From positions 3,765,501-3,829,500 of the forward strand of contig NZ_CP086136.1 of NCBI RefSeq assembly GCF_017565645.3: a stretch of DNA of 64,000 nt, in the 5' to 3' direction. This DNA comes from Bradyrhizobium barranii subsp. barranii. GTDB lineage: Bacteria; Pseudomonadota; Alphaproteobacteria; Rhizobiales; Xanthobacteraceae. Below, piece by piece: positions 25,319-33,415 of this stretch; the stretch's first letter is position 1, and the number at the start of each line of letters is the position of its first letter. The notes beneath the pieces were generated by a model, which saw only the letters and a list, made by a program, of their open reading frames with translations, was not told the DNA's origin and ran no database searches. The translations under genes and the position numbers were made by a program.

Positions 25319-25873
25319 ATGAAAATTATCGCCTCGGACATTCCGGACGTATTAATTTTTGAGCCGGATGTGTATGGGGACGCGCGTGGATTTTTTTTAG
25401 AGACTTATCAGTTTCAACGCTATGCGGCAGCCGGCCTGAATCGCCCCTTCGTGCAGGACAATTTGTCTCGGTCAACCCGTGGCGTGCTGCGCGGGTTGCA
25501 CCTGCAATATCCCAATTCGCAAGGCAAGTTGGTTACTGCATTGCGGGGAAGGGTGCTCGACGTGGCTGTGGACGTGCGGGTCGGCAGCCCTCATTTCGGG
25601 CGACATGTCGCCGTTGAACTGACCGAGGAAAACCGTCGCCAGCTTTGGATTCCCCGCGGCTTCGCTCATGGTTTCATCGTTCTCTCCGAGGTGGCGGAGT
25701 TCTTCTACAAATGCGATGAGTATTACAGCCCGAGAGACGAGCGCTCTATTCGGTGGGACGATCGTGCGATCGCGATTCGATGGGGCCTGGAGAATCCGAG
25801 GCTCTCGGCCAAGGATGCGGAGGCGCCAATGCTGTCGGAGATCGTGGATCTGCCGATCTTTGGCGAGGTATGA
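25319..25873 (+). CDS. rfbC: dTDP-4-dehydrorhamnose 3,5-epimerase
   Basis: 184 aa, typical length. The cupin-type barrel shows FEPDVYGDARGFFLETYQ, then NLSRSTRGVLRGLHLQYP with the catalytic His, LWIPRGFAHGFIVLSEVAEF with a second His, and YYSPRDERSIRWDD. It epimerises dTDP-4-keto-6-deoxyglucose at C3 and C5, step three of dTDP-L-rhamnose synthesis. It overlaps rfbD by one base (TGATG), so the pair is translationally coupled. It is transcribed away from rfbA-rfbB. Confidence 0.96.
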   Translation: MKIIASDIPDVLIFEPDVYGDARGFFLETYQFQRYAAAGLNRPFVQDNLSRSTRGVLRGLHLQYPNSQGKLVTALRGRVLDVAVDVRVGSPHFGRHVAVELTEENRRQLWIPRGFAHGFIVLSEVAEFFYKCDEYYSPRDERSIRWDDRAIAIRWGLENPRLSAKDAEAPMLSEIVDLPIFGEV

Positions 25874-26874
25874 TGCGGATCTTGCTGACAGGCAGTACAG
25901 GGCAGGTCGGGGGCGCGCTTCTGCCGCTGCTCGGAGAGCTCGGAACCGTCGTTGCGCCACCACGCGCCCTATTTGATCTTGCCAGGCCGACCACGCTTGA
26001 GCGTGGGCTTGATGAGATTTCGCCCGATCTGATCGTCAATCCCGCTGCATATACCGCGGTCGACCGTGCGGAAGATGAGCGCGAGCTTGCCGGTCTCGTC
26101 AACGCCAGAAGCCCCGAGGCGATCGCAAACTGGGCATTAGCGCACGGCGTTCCGATCGTACATTTCTCGACCGATTATGTGTTCAACGGTAGCGGCAGCC
26201 ACGCGCGCGCCGAGCAGGATCCGACCGGTCCCCTTTCAGTCTATGGTGAGAGCAAGCTCGCTGGCGACGTCGCGGTCCAGGCATCCGGCGCGCGTCATCT
26301 GATCTTCCGCACCTCCTGGGTCTATGCGGCACATGGCACCAATTTCCTGAGAACGATTTCAAGGCTTGCGAGTGAGCGCAAGGAGCTGAGGATCGTCGCA
26401 GATCAGGTGGGCGCGCCGACCAGCGCGAGATCCATCGCTGCTGCCGTGATGACGATCTTACGAGAGCACCCCGGCAATCTCGAGCGGCTGTTTGCCGAAA
26501 AGCGGGGCGTCGTGAACGTGGCTTGCAGCGGTCAGGCAAGCTGGCATGAATTCGCCGTTGCGATCGTCGAAGGGTTGAGAGCGCGCGGGGTGGTGCTCCC
26601 AGTCGAAGCGATCATTCCGATCGCAACCTCGGACTTTCGGACGCGTGCAGTTCGCCCCGCCAACTCGCGTCTCGATCTCAGCCGCTTGCGTCACGACTTC
26701 CGGATCGCAATGCCCCGCTGGGAGGACGCCTTGGCCGTTGAGCTCGACGAATTCGCGGGCTTTGAGGCAGCTATCGCCACCTCGGCGGAGATTCCTGCAG
26801 CGATCAGGTGGCGCTCCCGCGGATTTACCGCCACGACGTTGCCGCTTAACGGGGCCCGATGCACGCGGGAATAA
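25873..26874 (+). CDS. rfbD: dTDP-4-dehydrorhamnose reductase
   Basis: 333 aa from the ATG at 25873. The frame is open further upstream, but the Rossmann start MRILLTGSTGQVGGALLPLL fixes this start. ISPDLIVNPAAYTAVDRAED, VHFSTDYVFNGSG and the YGESKLAGD (YxxxK) motif are all present, as is RTSWVYAAHGTNFLRT. It reduces dTDP-4-keto-L-rhamnose with NAD(P)H, the last pathway step. The C-terminal ~35 residues after WEDALAVELDEF are longer than usual and poorly conserved-looking; the frame may have been extended by a lost stop. Confidence 0.94.
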   Translation: MRILLTGSTGQVGGALLPLLGELGTVVAPPRALFDLARPTTLERGLDEISPDLIVNPAAYTAVDRAEDERELAGLVNARSPEAIANWALAHGVPIVHFSTDYVFNGSGSHARAEQDPTGPLSVYGESKLAGDVAVQASGARHLIFRTSWVYAAHGTNFLRTISRLASERKELRIVADQVGAPTSARSIAAAVMTILREHPGNLERLFAEKRGVVNVACSGQASWHEFAVAIVEGLRARGVVLPVEAIIPIATSDFRTRAVRPANSRLDLSRLRHDFRIAMPRWEDALAVELDEFAGFEAAIATSAEIPAAIRWRSRGFTATTLPLNGARCTRE

Positions 26875-27078
26875 GTGCGCCCCCTCCCGCCCCAGCCAGA
26901 TGCTCTGCTTGCCCTGAAATTCCTCACGAAACCGGCCTGGCTGGGGAGGTGCTGCACAGCTCTGCGACACATCACTGCCGCACAGGTGTCGTGATCCCAT
27001 GGCTGCGCATATTTTCCGGAGGAATGCTGTGTATTACTGGCGCCGCCGTCCACCGCGGCCGCTTGCCAGTTTCTTTTC

Positions 27079-27621
27079 TTGTCCGCATCATTTTCTGAGT
27101 TTGAAGACGACCAGCCGCGGCGTGAGGATTACGATCAGATGGCCGCAGACGGGTTCAGCGCCTCTGATATCAACGATGTATGGCAGCACCTCTGTTTGCT
27201 GCGGACTAACAAGCTGGTCCCGACTAAGCCGCATGTGCTGCGTCGACTGGTCGAAGACGTTGAGGCGGTACCGACGGCCATGAACCTCGGCATTGCCCAG
27301 GGCATCTACTACCGCGGTTTGAAGCTCGCTCTCGCCAGCATCGACCGCCGCTATGGCGGCAATCGGGTCGAGGATGCCTGCCTCGACCGGATGATCCTTG
27401 CGCAAAACGATCCACCGTCGCCGCGCCCGGCTATGGGAGTGATGCACGACAACGGTCCGCCCCGCGATCCACCGAAAAAGGAGACCTTGCTAGCGAGCGC
27501 ATCGGCCGCACGCCAGAGCGTCAGCACGTCCGCCCGCCAATCGTTGGGGTTAGCGTACTGCAAGCCGGCGAAGATCGGCGCCAACGCTAACCGCAACGGG
27601 GCATATCTCACATCCAAGTAG
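27079..27621 (+). CDS. Hypothetical protein
   Basis: 180 aa from a TTG start. Residues 1-110 look coherent, with mostly helical composition (MAADGFSASDINDVWQHLCL, VLRRLVEDVEAVPTAMNLGI). The last 60 residues are low-complexity and may be non-genuine. No motif is recognised. It follows rfbD by 205 bp and precedes an IS256 copy. It may be a remnant. Confidence 0.35.
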   Translation: MSASFSEFEDDQPRREDYDQMAADGFSASDINDVWQHLCLLRTNKLVPTKPHVLRRLVEDVEAVPTAMNLGIAQGIYYRGLKLALASIDRRYGGNRVEDACLDRMILAQNDPPSPRPAMGVMHDNGPPRDPPKKETLLASASAARQSVSTSARQSLGLAYCKPAKIGANANRNGAYLTSK

Positions 27622-27729
27622 GGCAGTCGGATTTCATATACGCTTCCATCGCAGGCGCGCGCTCTGGCTCTCGAATTGCCATCAAACGCTCGGGGAATCG
27701 GCGCCGATAAGTCATTCCGACGCACGCGA

Positions 27730-29128
27730 GAGCTATGGCGGAATCTGGGTGATGACGGTGTGAGGAAGGCGGCGTATCGAGGCGGGTGACGAGCCTGCCA
27801 GAACCTCTCGAGGAGAGCGATACGCCATGACCGAGACTACCAATGTTCTTGCTTTCCGTCAGCCGTCCGCGGTTGATGATCCACTGACCGATATCGTTCG
27901 TGCCGGCGCGCGGGACCTGCTTGCCAGGGCGATCGAGATCGAGGTTGGCGCGTTTCTGGCCAGCACGGCCAATCTGACGCTGCCCGACGGTCGAGCGCGC
28001 CTGGTCCGACATGGGCACGGTCCGGTGCGCGAGATTGCGACCGGCATCGGTCCGGTGGAGGTCGCTCGTCCCAAGGTCCGCGACCGCGGAGCGAGCGGGC
28101 CAGGCGACCGCCTCCGCTTCAGTTCGGCAATCCTGCCGCTATGGGCGCGGCGGACGAAGAGCCTGGATGCCTTGATCCCGGTCCTCTATTTGCGCGGCAT
28201 CTCGACCGGCGACTTCCAGGAGGCGCTCTCGGCGCTGCTCGGCAAGGATGCGCCGAACCTGTCGCCTTCGGTGATCGCCGGCCTGAAGGCCGATTGGCAG
28301 GTCGAGTACGAACGCTGGCAGAGACGCGATCTGTCGGCGCGTCGCTATGTCTACATCTGGGCCGATGGCGTGTACCTGCAGGCCCGCATGGAAGATCACA
28401 GCGAATGCATGCTGGTGCTGATTGGCACCACGCCGGAAGGCAAGAAGGAGCTGATCGGCTTCCAGGTCGGCGTGCGCGAGAGCGCGCAGAGCTGGCGCGA
28501 ACTCCTGATCGACCTGCGGCAACGCGGGTTACGGATTGCCCCGCAACTCGCCATCGGCGACGGCGCCCTCGGCTTCTGGAAGGCACTGGACGAGGCCTTT
28601 CCCGGCACGCGGCACCAACGATGCTGGTGCCATAAAGTGAGCAACGTACTCGACAAGGTCGCCAAATCCGTGCAGGGCCCCATGAAGAACGACCTGCGGA
28701 ACATCTATCTGGCCCCACACCGGGCCGAAGCTGAAACCGCGATCGACGTCTTCGTCGAGAAATACCACGTCAAATACGGACGTGCGGTGGAGTGCCTGAT
28801 CAAGGATCGCCATGCGCTGCTCGCCTTCTTCGACTTCCCTGCTGAGCACTGGATCCACCTACGCAGCTCGAACCCGATCGAGAGCGTCTTCGCCACGGTG
28901 CGCCACCGAACGGTGCGGACCAAGGGATCGCTGTCGCAACAAACTGCGAAGCTGATGGTGTTCAAGCTCATCGACGCCGCATCGAAGACCTGGCGGCGAT
29001 TGAAGAGCACGAACCAGTTGCCGAAAGTCATCGCCGGTGTAAAGTTCATCGACGGAATCGAAGTCATTCCGAACACTGAAAGCCACGCCGCCTGATCAGG
29101 CCGCGTCACCCAAAATCAGCCATAGCTC
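27730..29128 (+). mobile_element. IS256-family insertion sequence, copy 1 (1399 bp)
   Basis: The left end begins GAGCTATGGCGGAATCTGGG and the right end is its imperfect inverse (...CAAAATCAGCCATAGCTC). The 9-bp direct repeat CGCACGCGA lies at 27721-27729 and 29129-29137, which fits IS256 insertion (8-9 bp). One transposase gene is carried. A second copy with the same product lies at 34543-35941 in the same orientation. Confidence 0.95.
27827..29095 (+). CDS. IS256-family transposase (Mutator type)
   Basis: 422 aa, near the usual 400. The DDE core shows YIWADGVYLQARMED (first Asp), LAIGDGALGFWKALDEAFPG (second Asp) and SSNPIESVFATVRHRT (Glu), with RHQRCWCHKVSNVLDKVAKS, the C/D(2)H-type Mutator signature, between them. 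The N-terminal half (DDPLTDIVRAGARDLLARAI) is the usual IS256 start. No frameshift is seen. Its product is the same as that of the copy at 34640-35908. Confidence 0.96.
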   Translation: MTETTNVLAFRQPSAVDDPLTDIVRAGARDLLARAIEIEVGAFLASTANLTLPDGRARLVRHGHGPVREIATGIGPVEVARPKVRDRGASGPGDRLRFSSAILPLWARRTKSLDALIPVLYLRGISTGDFQEALSALLGKDAPNLSPSVIAGLKADWQVEYERWQRRDLSARRYVYIWADGVYLQARMEDHSECMLVLIGTTPEGKKELIGFQVGVRESAQSWRELLIDLRQRGLRIAPQLAIGDGALGFWKALDEAFPGTRHQRCWCHKVSNVLDKVAKSVQGPMKNDLRNIYLAPHRAEAETAIDVFVEKYHVKYGRAVECLIKDRHALLAFFDFPAEHWIHLRSSNPIESVFATVRHRTVRTKGSLSQQTAKLMVFKLIDAASKTWRRLKSTNQLPKVIAGVKFIDGIEVIPNTESHAA

Positions 29129-29137
29129 CGCACGCGA

Positions 29138-29620
29138 TCCTCCTTTGCGCTCATCATCAGCGGGGGTTCCGCCGCTCGATCTTGACCGGCCTGAGATCAT
29201 CCATGGTTTCGTCGTTACAGACTTGTTGCCATAGTTGGACTCACCGCGATCAAAGCAGCAAGCACTTCCAAGGATAGTTGAATGCTTGGCCGAGCGATTG
29301 AGCTGCCCAAATCCGGTTTCGCGTTGGAGATCGGCAACCTGATAAGACCGAACTCTGCACGAAGGAAAGTGCTGAGCCGGGGCATTAGAGCTGAAACGCC
29401 GCTTAGGCTCTACGAGTTCGAATCTACGACGCTGTTGCGTAGTCCAACTTGGAGTAGCCGACCAAGGGTCGGGACCGACCAGCGAGACCGTCGCATCGTC
29501 GTCCAGGGTCTCTTCTGCTGGACATCGCTGGTTCAATACTTGCCATTGCGTCCGTGGTGTCCTGGCCGTCACAGTTTGCAGGCGCACACGGTTGGGCGTG
29601 CGATTAAGTCAAATGCTACC
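29138..29620. other. No recognisable gene
   Basis: About 480 bp between IS256 copy 1 and the broken AraC-type gene. Long open frames exist in two phases, but neither shows a motif, ribosome-binding site or consistent composition. Probably decayed DNA. Confidence 0.4.
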
Positions 29621-30578
29621 TCAATTGGCGACTTCTGCTTCTTGAGTGTCTTGCCGGCTGCCACTATTAGCGCGTCGTGTTGCCCGGTATCGGCCGCGTG
29701 ATAAGTCGTGCTGTCGATAGAATAGCTTCGAGAAGGCCGCAGACGTCTCGTAACCGACCCGGCTTGCAATCCGCGCGATGGGCTCGTCATTCGTCTCCAG
29801 CAGAAATGCGGCTTCCGCCATCCGGCGTTCGATGACGTACTGGTGCACGGATTGGCCGACGAGCCTAGTAAAGCGTTCCGAAAATGCCGAGCGGCCAAGC
29901 CCCGCGCGGCGGCCGAGGTCGTTCAAGGTCCAAGGCCCCTCCGGGCTCTCATGGTGAGTTTGAGTACCGGCCCGATGTGCGGGTCGGATATGGCCCCGAT
30001 CCAGCCGCCTTGCCCGGGACTGAGAGATGCGATCCAGTGTCGGAGTACTTCGACAAAGAGCACTTCCGTTAGTCGCGAAAGCGCAACGCGTTGGCCAGGC
30101 CGCTCAAGCGCGGACTCGCTGACCATGCGGCGCAGGACTGCTTCGAGCCAGCCACTGTCCGCCCTCGGCTTCAGCAAGAGCACGCGCGGAAGCAGCTCCA
30201 GCACACTCCCGATATTGGCCGCGACACGGTGAAACTGCCGCAGATCATGGTCGAGGACGGCTTCGCACGACTGCCCTGACGAATGACACCGAATCGCGAT
30301 GAAGCTCGATCAATATCAATAATCCGCAAAGGCTTGGCCCGGCGATCTGAATAGAACACATGGGGCTCTTCACGTGTGATGACGACAAAATCGCCCTCGG
30401 TCATCTTGATCTCTCGGCCTTTGCCGAGCGCTAGGGTTGCTGAGCCCCGACTGAGATAGTGAAATAGGGCATAGGGGCCCGCAGGCAACTCAAGATGCCA
30501 GGGATGGCCAAGCTCGAAATGAAATAGCAGTGTCCCGCCGAGGCGAACGCGATCAAGTACTTGGGCGAGGATGTCCAT
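29621..30578 (-). pseudogene. Broken AraC-family transcription regulator (cupin + HTH)
   Basis: The N-terminal cupin part starts at the ATG at 30578 (MDILAQVLDRVRLGG), with FELGHPWHLELPAGPYALFH and EGDFVVITREEPHVFY. The frame then shifts near 30210 to VLRRMVSESALERPGQRVAL and RLTEVLFVEVLRHWIAS. A second shift near 29945 leads to the AraC DNA-binding tail LNDLGRRAGLGRSAFSERF and IARIASRVGYETSAAFSKLF. All pieces are in order and match a single AraC_6-type regulator, so two frameshifts have inactivated it. It would have sensed a small molecule and regulated a neighbouring gene no longer apparent. Confidence 0.8.
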
Positions 30579-30795
30579 GCGCGGAGGTACACACGCGGAT
30601 GATCGCATACAATGCTTGGAAGGCATCGCGGGGCATCGGACTGGCCACGACCGGGATTTTGATCCGACATCAAGAAGAGTGCCTGCAGGAGAGAGCGCAA
30701 CGGTGGGCTTCACCGCTTTGTTGCAGACCACGATGAATTGGGGACAGATTGTCAACGTTCATTCCCGTTGTCTCGGGGGCGACCGTCTTTTCTTG

Positions 30796-31566
30796 TCATG
30801 CCTCGATCTCGACAACCAAGGTGCAATCGAAAGCCGGGTTCTCTTTGCCGTAGCCATGCGGATTGGCGATGATGCGTGTCTGTCCGACTCGATAATCGAA
30901 CGAGTTGTGGACATGGCCGTGAACCCAGAGGGCCGGCTGATAGGCTTCGATCAGCTCCGACAAATCGGAGACAAAGGCGGCCGTCACCCAGTCATCGCGA
31001 TAAATCGGAACCACTGAATTTCGATGCACCGCGTGGTGCGTTACCACGACGGTCGGCCCCGGGAACAGCGAGCCCAGGGCCTCTTCAATAAAGGAGCGCG
31101 AGCGTTGATGCAGCAGCTCGGCCTCCTGCGGCCGGAAACGCAGCCACGGTTTTTTCAGCCAACCGATGCGACGGTGATCGTTCATGGCGGCTGCGCAAGT
31201 CTGCATGACCGGGATCTGCCTGTTGTCACCAAAAAGGCGATAATCCGTCCACAAGGTTGCGCCCACGAATCGGGCGCCCCCCAGTGCAACTTCGGCATCC
31301 TCAAGGAGATGAACGTTAAACGAAGGCGCCAGTGCACGCGCTTCCTCCAGCTCGGGCGGAAGGAAGCGGCGATAATGTTCGTGATTTCCCATCACCATAA
31401 CAATCGGGATGGCCAATGGCACGATCTGGCGCAGCCGTTCGAAGGCGCGTCGTGCGCCTTCGCAGGTGTCGCCGGCGACCACGACGACATCGATGCCCTC
31501 CGCAAGAACAATGGGCTTGATAGGGAGGACATCGGCATGCAGATCGGAGAAAATCTGGATCCGCAT
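30796..31566 (-). CDS. Calcineurin-like metallophosphoesterase
   Basis: 256 aa from the ATG at 31566 with a strong GGAGGAG site six bases upstream. All five metal-binding motifs are intact: SDLHAD (DxH, residue 7), VVVAGDTCEG (GD), MVMGNHEHY (GNHE), VVVTHHAVH (H) and WVHGHVHNSFDY (GHxH). This predicts a dinuclear-metal phosphodiesterase or phosphatase; the substrate (nucleic acid, cyclic nucleotide, dinucleotide or protein) cannot be read. It is the last gene of a four-gene leftward operon with a GIY-YIG/DUF4357 protein, starting two bases after the upstream stop. The start at 31689 given by the longest frame would intrude into that gene. Confidence 0.87.
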   Translation of the reverse strand: MRIQIFSDLHADVLPIKPIVLAEGIDVVVVAGDTCEGARRAFERLRQIVPLAIPIVMVMGNHEHYRRFLPPELEEARALAPSFNVHLLEDAEVALGGARFVGATLWTDYRLFGDNRQIPVMQTCAAAMNDHRRIGWLKKPWLRFRPQEAELLHQRSRSFIEEALGSLFPGPTVVVTHHAVHRNSVVPIYRDDWVTAAFVSDLSELIEAYQPALWVHGHVHNSFDYRVGQTRIIANPHGYGKENPAFDCTLVVEIEA

Positions 31567-31568
31567 GA

Positions 31569-32093
31569 TTACTCCTCCCCGGGACAGAATGCAGCGGCAA
31601 GAGCCGCTTCGCTTGCGGCAAACTGTTCGCGGTTCATTGGGAAGGCTTTGTGGCGGTCGAGCCAGGCAAGGCCCAGTTCCTCGGCGCAAGGATCACCCCA
31701 CTGGCAGCGGCCAAGAACGTGCGACAGAACCGGCACCGAGGCAGGATCGCCTGCAAGCGCGCAAGACAGAAGAGCCGACATGACGATGTCGATCTGCAGC
31801 GTCACCACGCGCAGCGGTATCAACGAAAGCGCCATACCGATGGCGGCAGCGGCATCGCCCGCCAACGCAGCGGCGCCTTCCATGCCGCCTCCCATGACGG
31901 CAAGCCCTTCGAGCGCGGCGGTAACTTGGAGATGCTCTGCGCCGCCCAGTAGATGCGGGGGCAATAGCCGCCACCACACCAGCGGGTGCGCGTCTTCAGG
32001 GCTGTAAGACTCAGGCGCTTCAGTGGGGCGTCCGGCCTCACCACCTTGTGCACTGAGCGGCTGTTCGAATTCCTGCGAGTACTTAGAGGACAT
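31569..32093 (-). CDS. Hypothetical protein of GIY-YIG/phosphoesterase operon
   Basis: 174 aa with AGGAGGG upstream of the ATG at 32093. The N-terminus (about 1-45) is acidic and polar. The middle (60-135) is rich in Ala, Gly, Leu and Met with long hydrophobic runs (VMGGGMEGAAALAGDAAAAI, LSLIPLRVVTLQIDIVMSAL), perhaps two or three membrane or packed helices. The C-terminus is soluble (GDPCAEELGLAWLDRHKAFP). I recognise no family. It is tightly packed between the GIY-YIG gene (13-bp gap) and the phosphoesterase gene (2-bp gap), so it should be made with them. Confidence 0.75.
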   Translation of the reverse strand: MSSKYSQEFEQPLSAQGGEAGRPTEAPESYSPEDAHPLVWWRLLPPHLLGGAEHLQVTAALEGLAVMGGGMEGAAALAGDAAAAIGMALSLIPLRVVTLQIDIVMSALLSCALAGDPASVPVLSHVLGRCQWGDPCAEELGLAWLDRHKAFPMNREQFAASEAALAAAFCPGEE

Positions 32094-32106
32094 ATGCCTT
32101 ACCCTC

Positions 32107-33054
32107 CTAAGCGTCGATCAGGATGGTGTGGGGGTGGCGTACCGGCTGCCACACGCGGACGCCGATGTGCGCGCCGGTCACCACCTTGGCGGCAATGGCT
32201 GCCGACGGGAACCAGACGTTTGCGATCAGGCGAGATCGATCGCCAACACCATCGATATCGACCAGCACCTTCTTGTTTCGCAATTCCTTACGACGATCGG
32301 TAATGATCTTGTGCGCGCTCGGATTGACGACGTTGCGAACTTCGGACCCTGCGGTCACGATGAAACCGCGCTCAGGATGCGGATAACCGCGGGCATAGAT
32401 CCCTGTATAGAGCAGTTCACGCTCGCTACTGTTTGCGGGATCGACGCGGACATCGATCTGCATGGGGTCGCCATCCTCGGGGCCGATCGGATCAACCTCG
32501 ACCTCGGGAGCAAGCATCGCCGAGTGCTGGTTGTCGAAGTTCGAATCGAGCGCACGGCAGCCGGCGTCGAACAGGAAGACGCGGGCGTCCGTGACAATGC
32601 GCTCCAACTCGGCGCGCTTTTCCTCCGGCACCGCCGGGATCTGCGGGTCGCGCAAATTGGTGACGACCACATAGTTCATCGACTGCGCGATTTCCCAGAG
32701 GCGATACTGAAGGTAAAGGACCGGCAGCTTGTCCAGCCACGGATCGGGGTAGCCGACGATCACGTAGACCTCGCGAGCAAAGTTCTTGGTCGGATCGTCG
32801 AGGTGGTCGATAACTCGCGAGAACCCGTTCTTGGTCTCACCCACGTAAACCGTGTTGTGGTTGGCCAGAAGATATCCGGCGGCGCCAACGGCACGGTCGA
32901 GCGCGATGCGGGAAACCTGCGGCATCGGGCAAGCCCACACCGCGACGCGGCTGGCATCATTGTAAATGCGGCGCAAGCCGCTGGTATCGCCCTCGGGGCG
33001 ATAGATCTTGGATGTGCAAGCCGCAAGCGCCGGCAATTGGAAAATGGACGACAT
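32107..33054 (-). CDS. GIY-YIG nuclease-like protein with DUF4357 domain
   Basis: 315 aa from the ATG at 33054 (AGAGGG seven bases upstream). Residues 58-101 fit the GIY-YIG core of the DUF4357-linked group: AAGYLLANHNTVYVGETKNG, then SRVIDH with the likely catalytic Arg80 and His84, then AREVYVIVG. Residues 111-170 (LYLQYRLWEIAQSMNYVVV, EEKRAELERIVTDARVFL) match the helical linker of that group. Residues 216-305 fit DUF4357 (YARGYPHPERGFIVTAGSEV, NVWFPSAAIAAKVVTG, GVRVWQ). Such proteins are often annotated near restriction and defence genes, but the role is unknown. The second gene of the operon, 205 bp after the 51-aa ORF. Confidence 0.8.
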   Translation of the reverse strand: MSSIFQLPALAACTSKIYRPEGDTSGLRRIYNDASRVAVWACPMPQVSRIALDRAVGAAGYLLANHNTVYVGETKNGFSRVIDHLDDPTKNFAREVYVIVGYPDPWLDKLPVLYLQYRLWEIAQSMNYVVVTNLRDPQIPAVPEEKRAELERIVTDARVFLFDAGCRALDSNFDNQHSAMLAPEVEVDPIGPEDGDPMQIDVRVDPANSSERELLYTGIYARGYPHPERGFIVTAGSEVRNVVNPSAHKIITDRRKELRNKKVLVDIDGVGDRSRLIANVWFPSAAIAAKVVTGAHIGVRVWQPVRHPHTILIDA

Positions 33055-33259
33055 ATTGGATCCCTCTATGTGTTTGAGAGATCGCGAGGCCAATGATCGC
33101 GTCGTTCGCCGAGCTGCCGGTTCCGGAAAGCCCAACCGTGACAGGTCAGGACCGGTCTCATCCGTCGCGAAGGCGGATCAGATCGGAGAGCAAGGCGTCG
33201 TCGCGATCGTGTATTGCGCCGCAACAACGGCGCAATGCAGCGAACCTCGCGATCGAGGC

Positions 33260-33415
33260 CTAGGCGTTGTGCGGTCGGCCGAACACAGCCACTGCGACGG
33301 CAGCGAAGCAAAGCTCCACAGCAAGCGAGTGGATCGCCTCGGTCACGGGCGCGCTAGCGTTGAGCAACAGGAGGGGCGGGGGCAGCGAATCGGAGTTATA
33401 AGCAGACTTAGCCAT
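33260..33415 (-). CDS. Small 51-aa protein, first gene of the GIY-YIG operon
   Basis: Starts at the ATG at 33415 with AAGGAAG six bases upstream. Sequence character: MAKSAYNSDSLPPPLLLLNA, then a helical/hydrophobic part (AIHSLAVELCFAAVAVAVFG) ending RPHNA. Probably one membrane or amphipathic helix. Good ribosome-binding site and a shared direction with the three following genes argue that it is real. No family recognised. It could be a toxin-like or regulatory peptide, but nothing shows this. Confidence 0.6.
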   Translation of the reverse strand: MAKSAYNSDSLPPPLLLLNASAPVTEAIHSLAVELCFAAVAVAVFGRPHNA

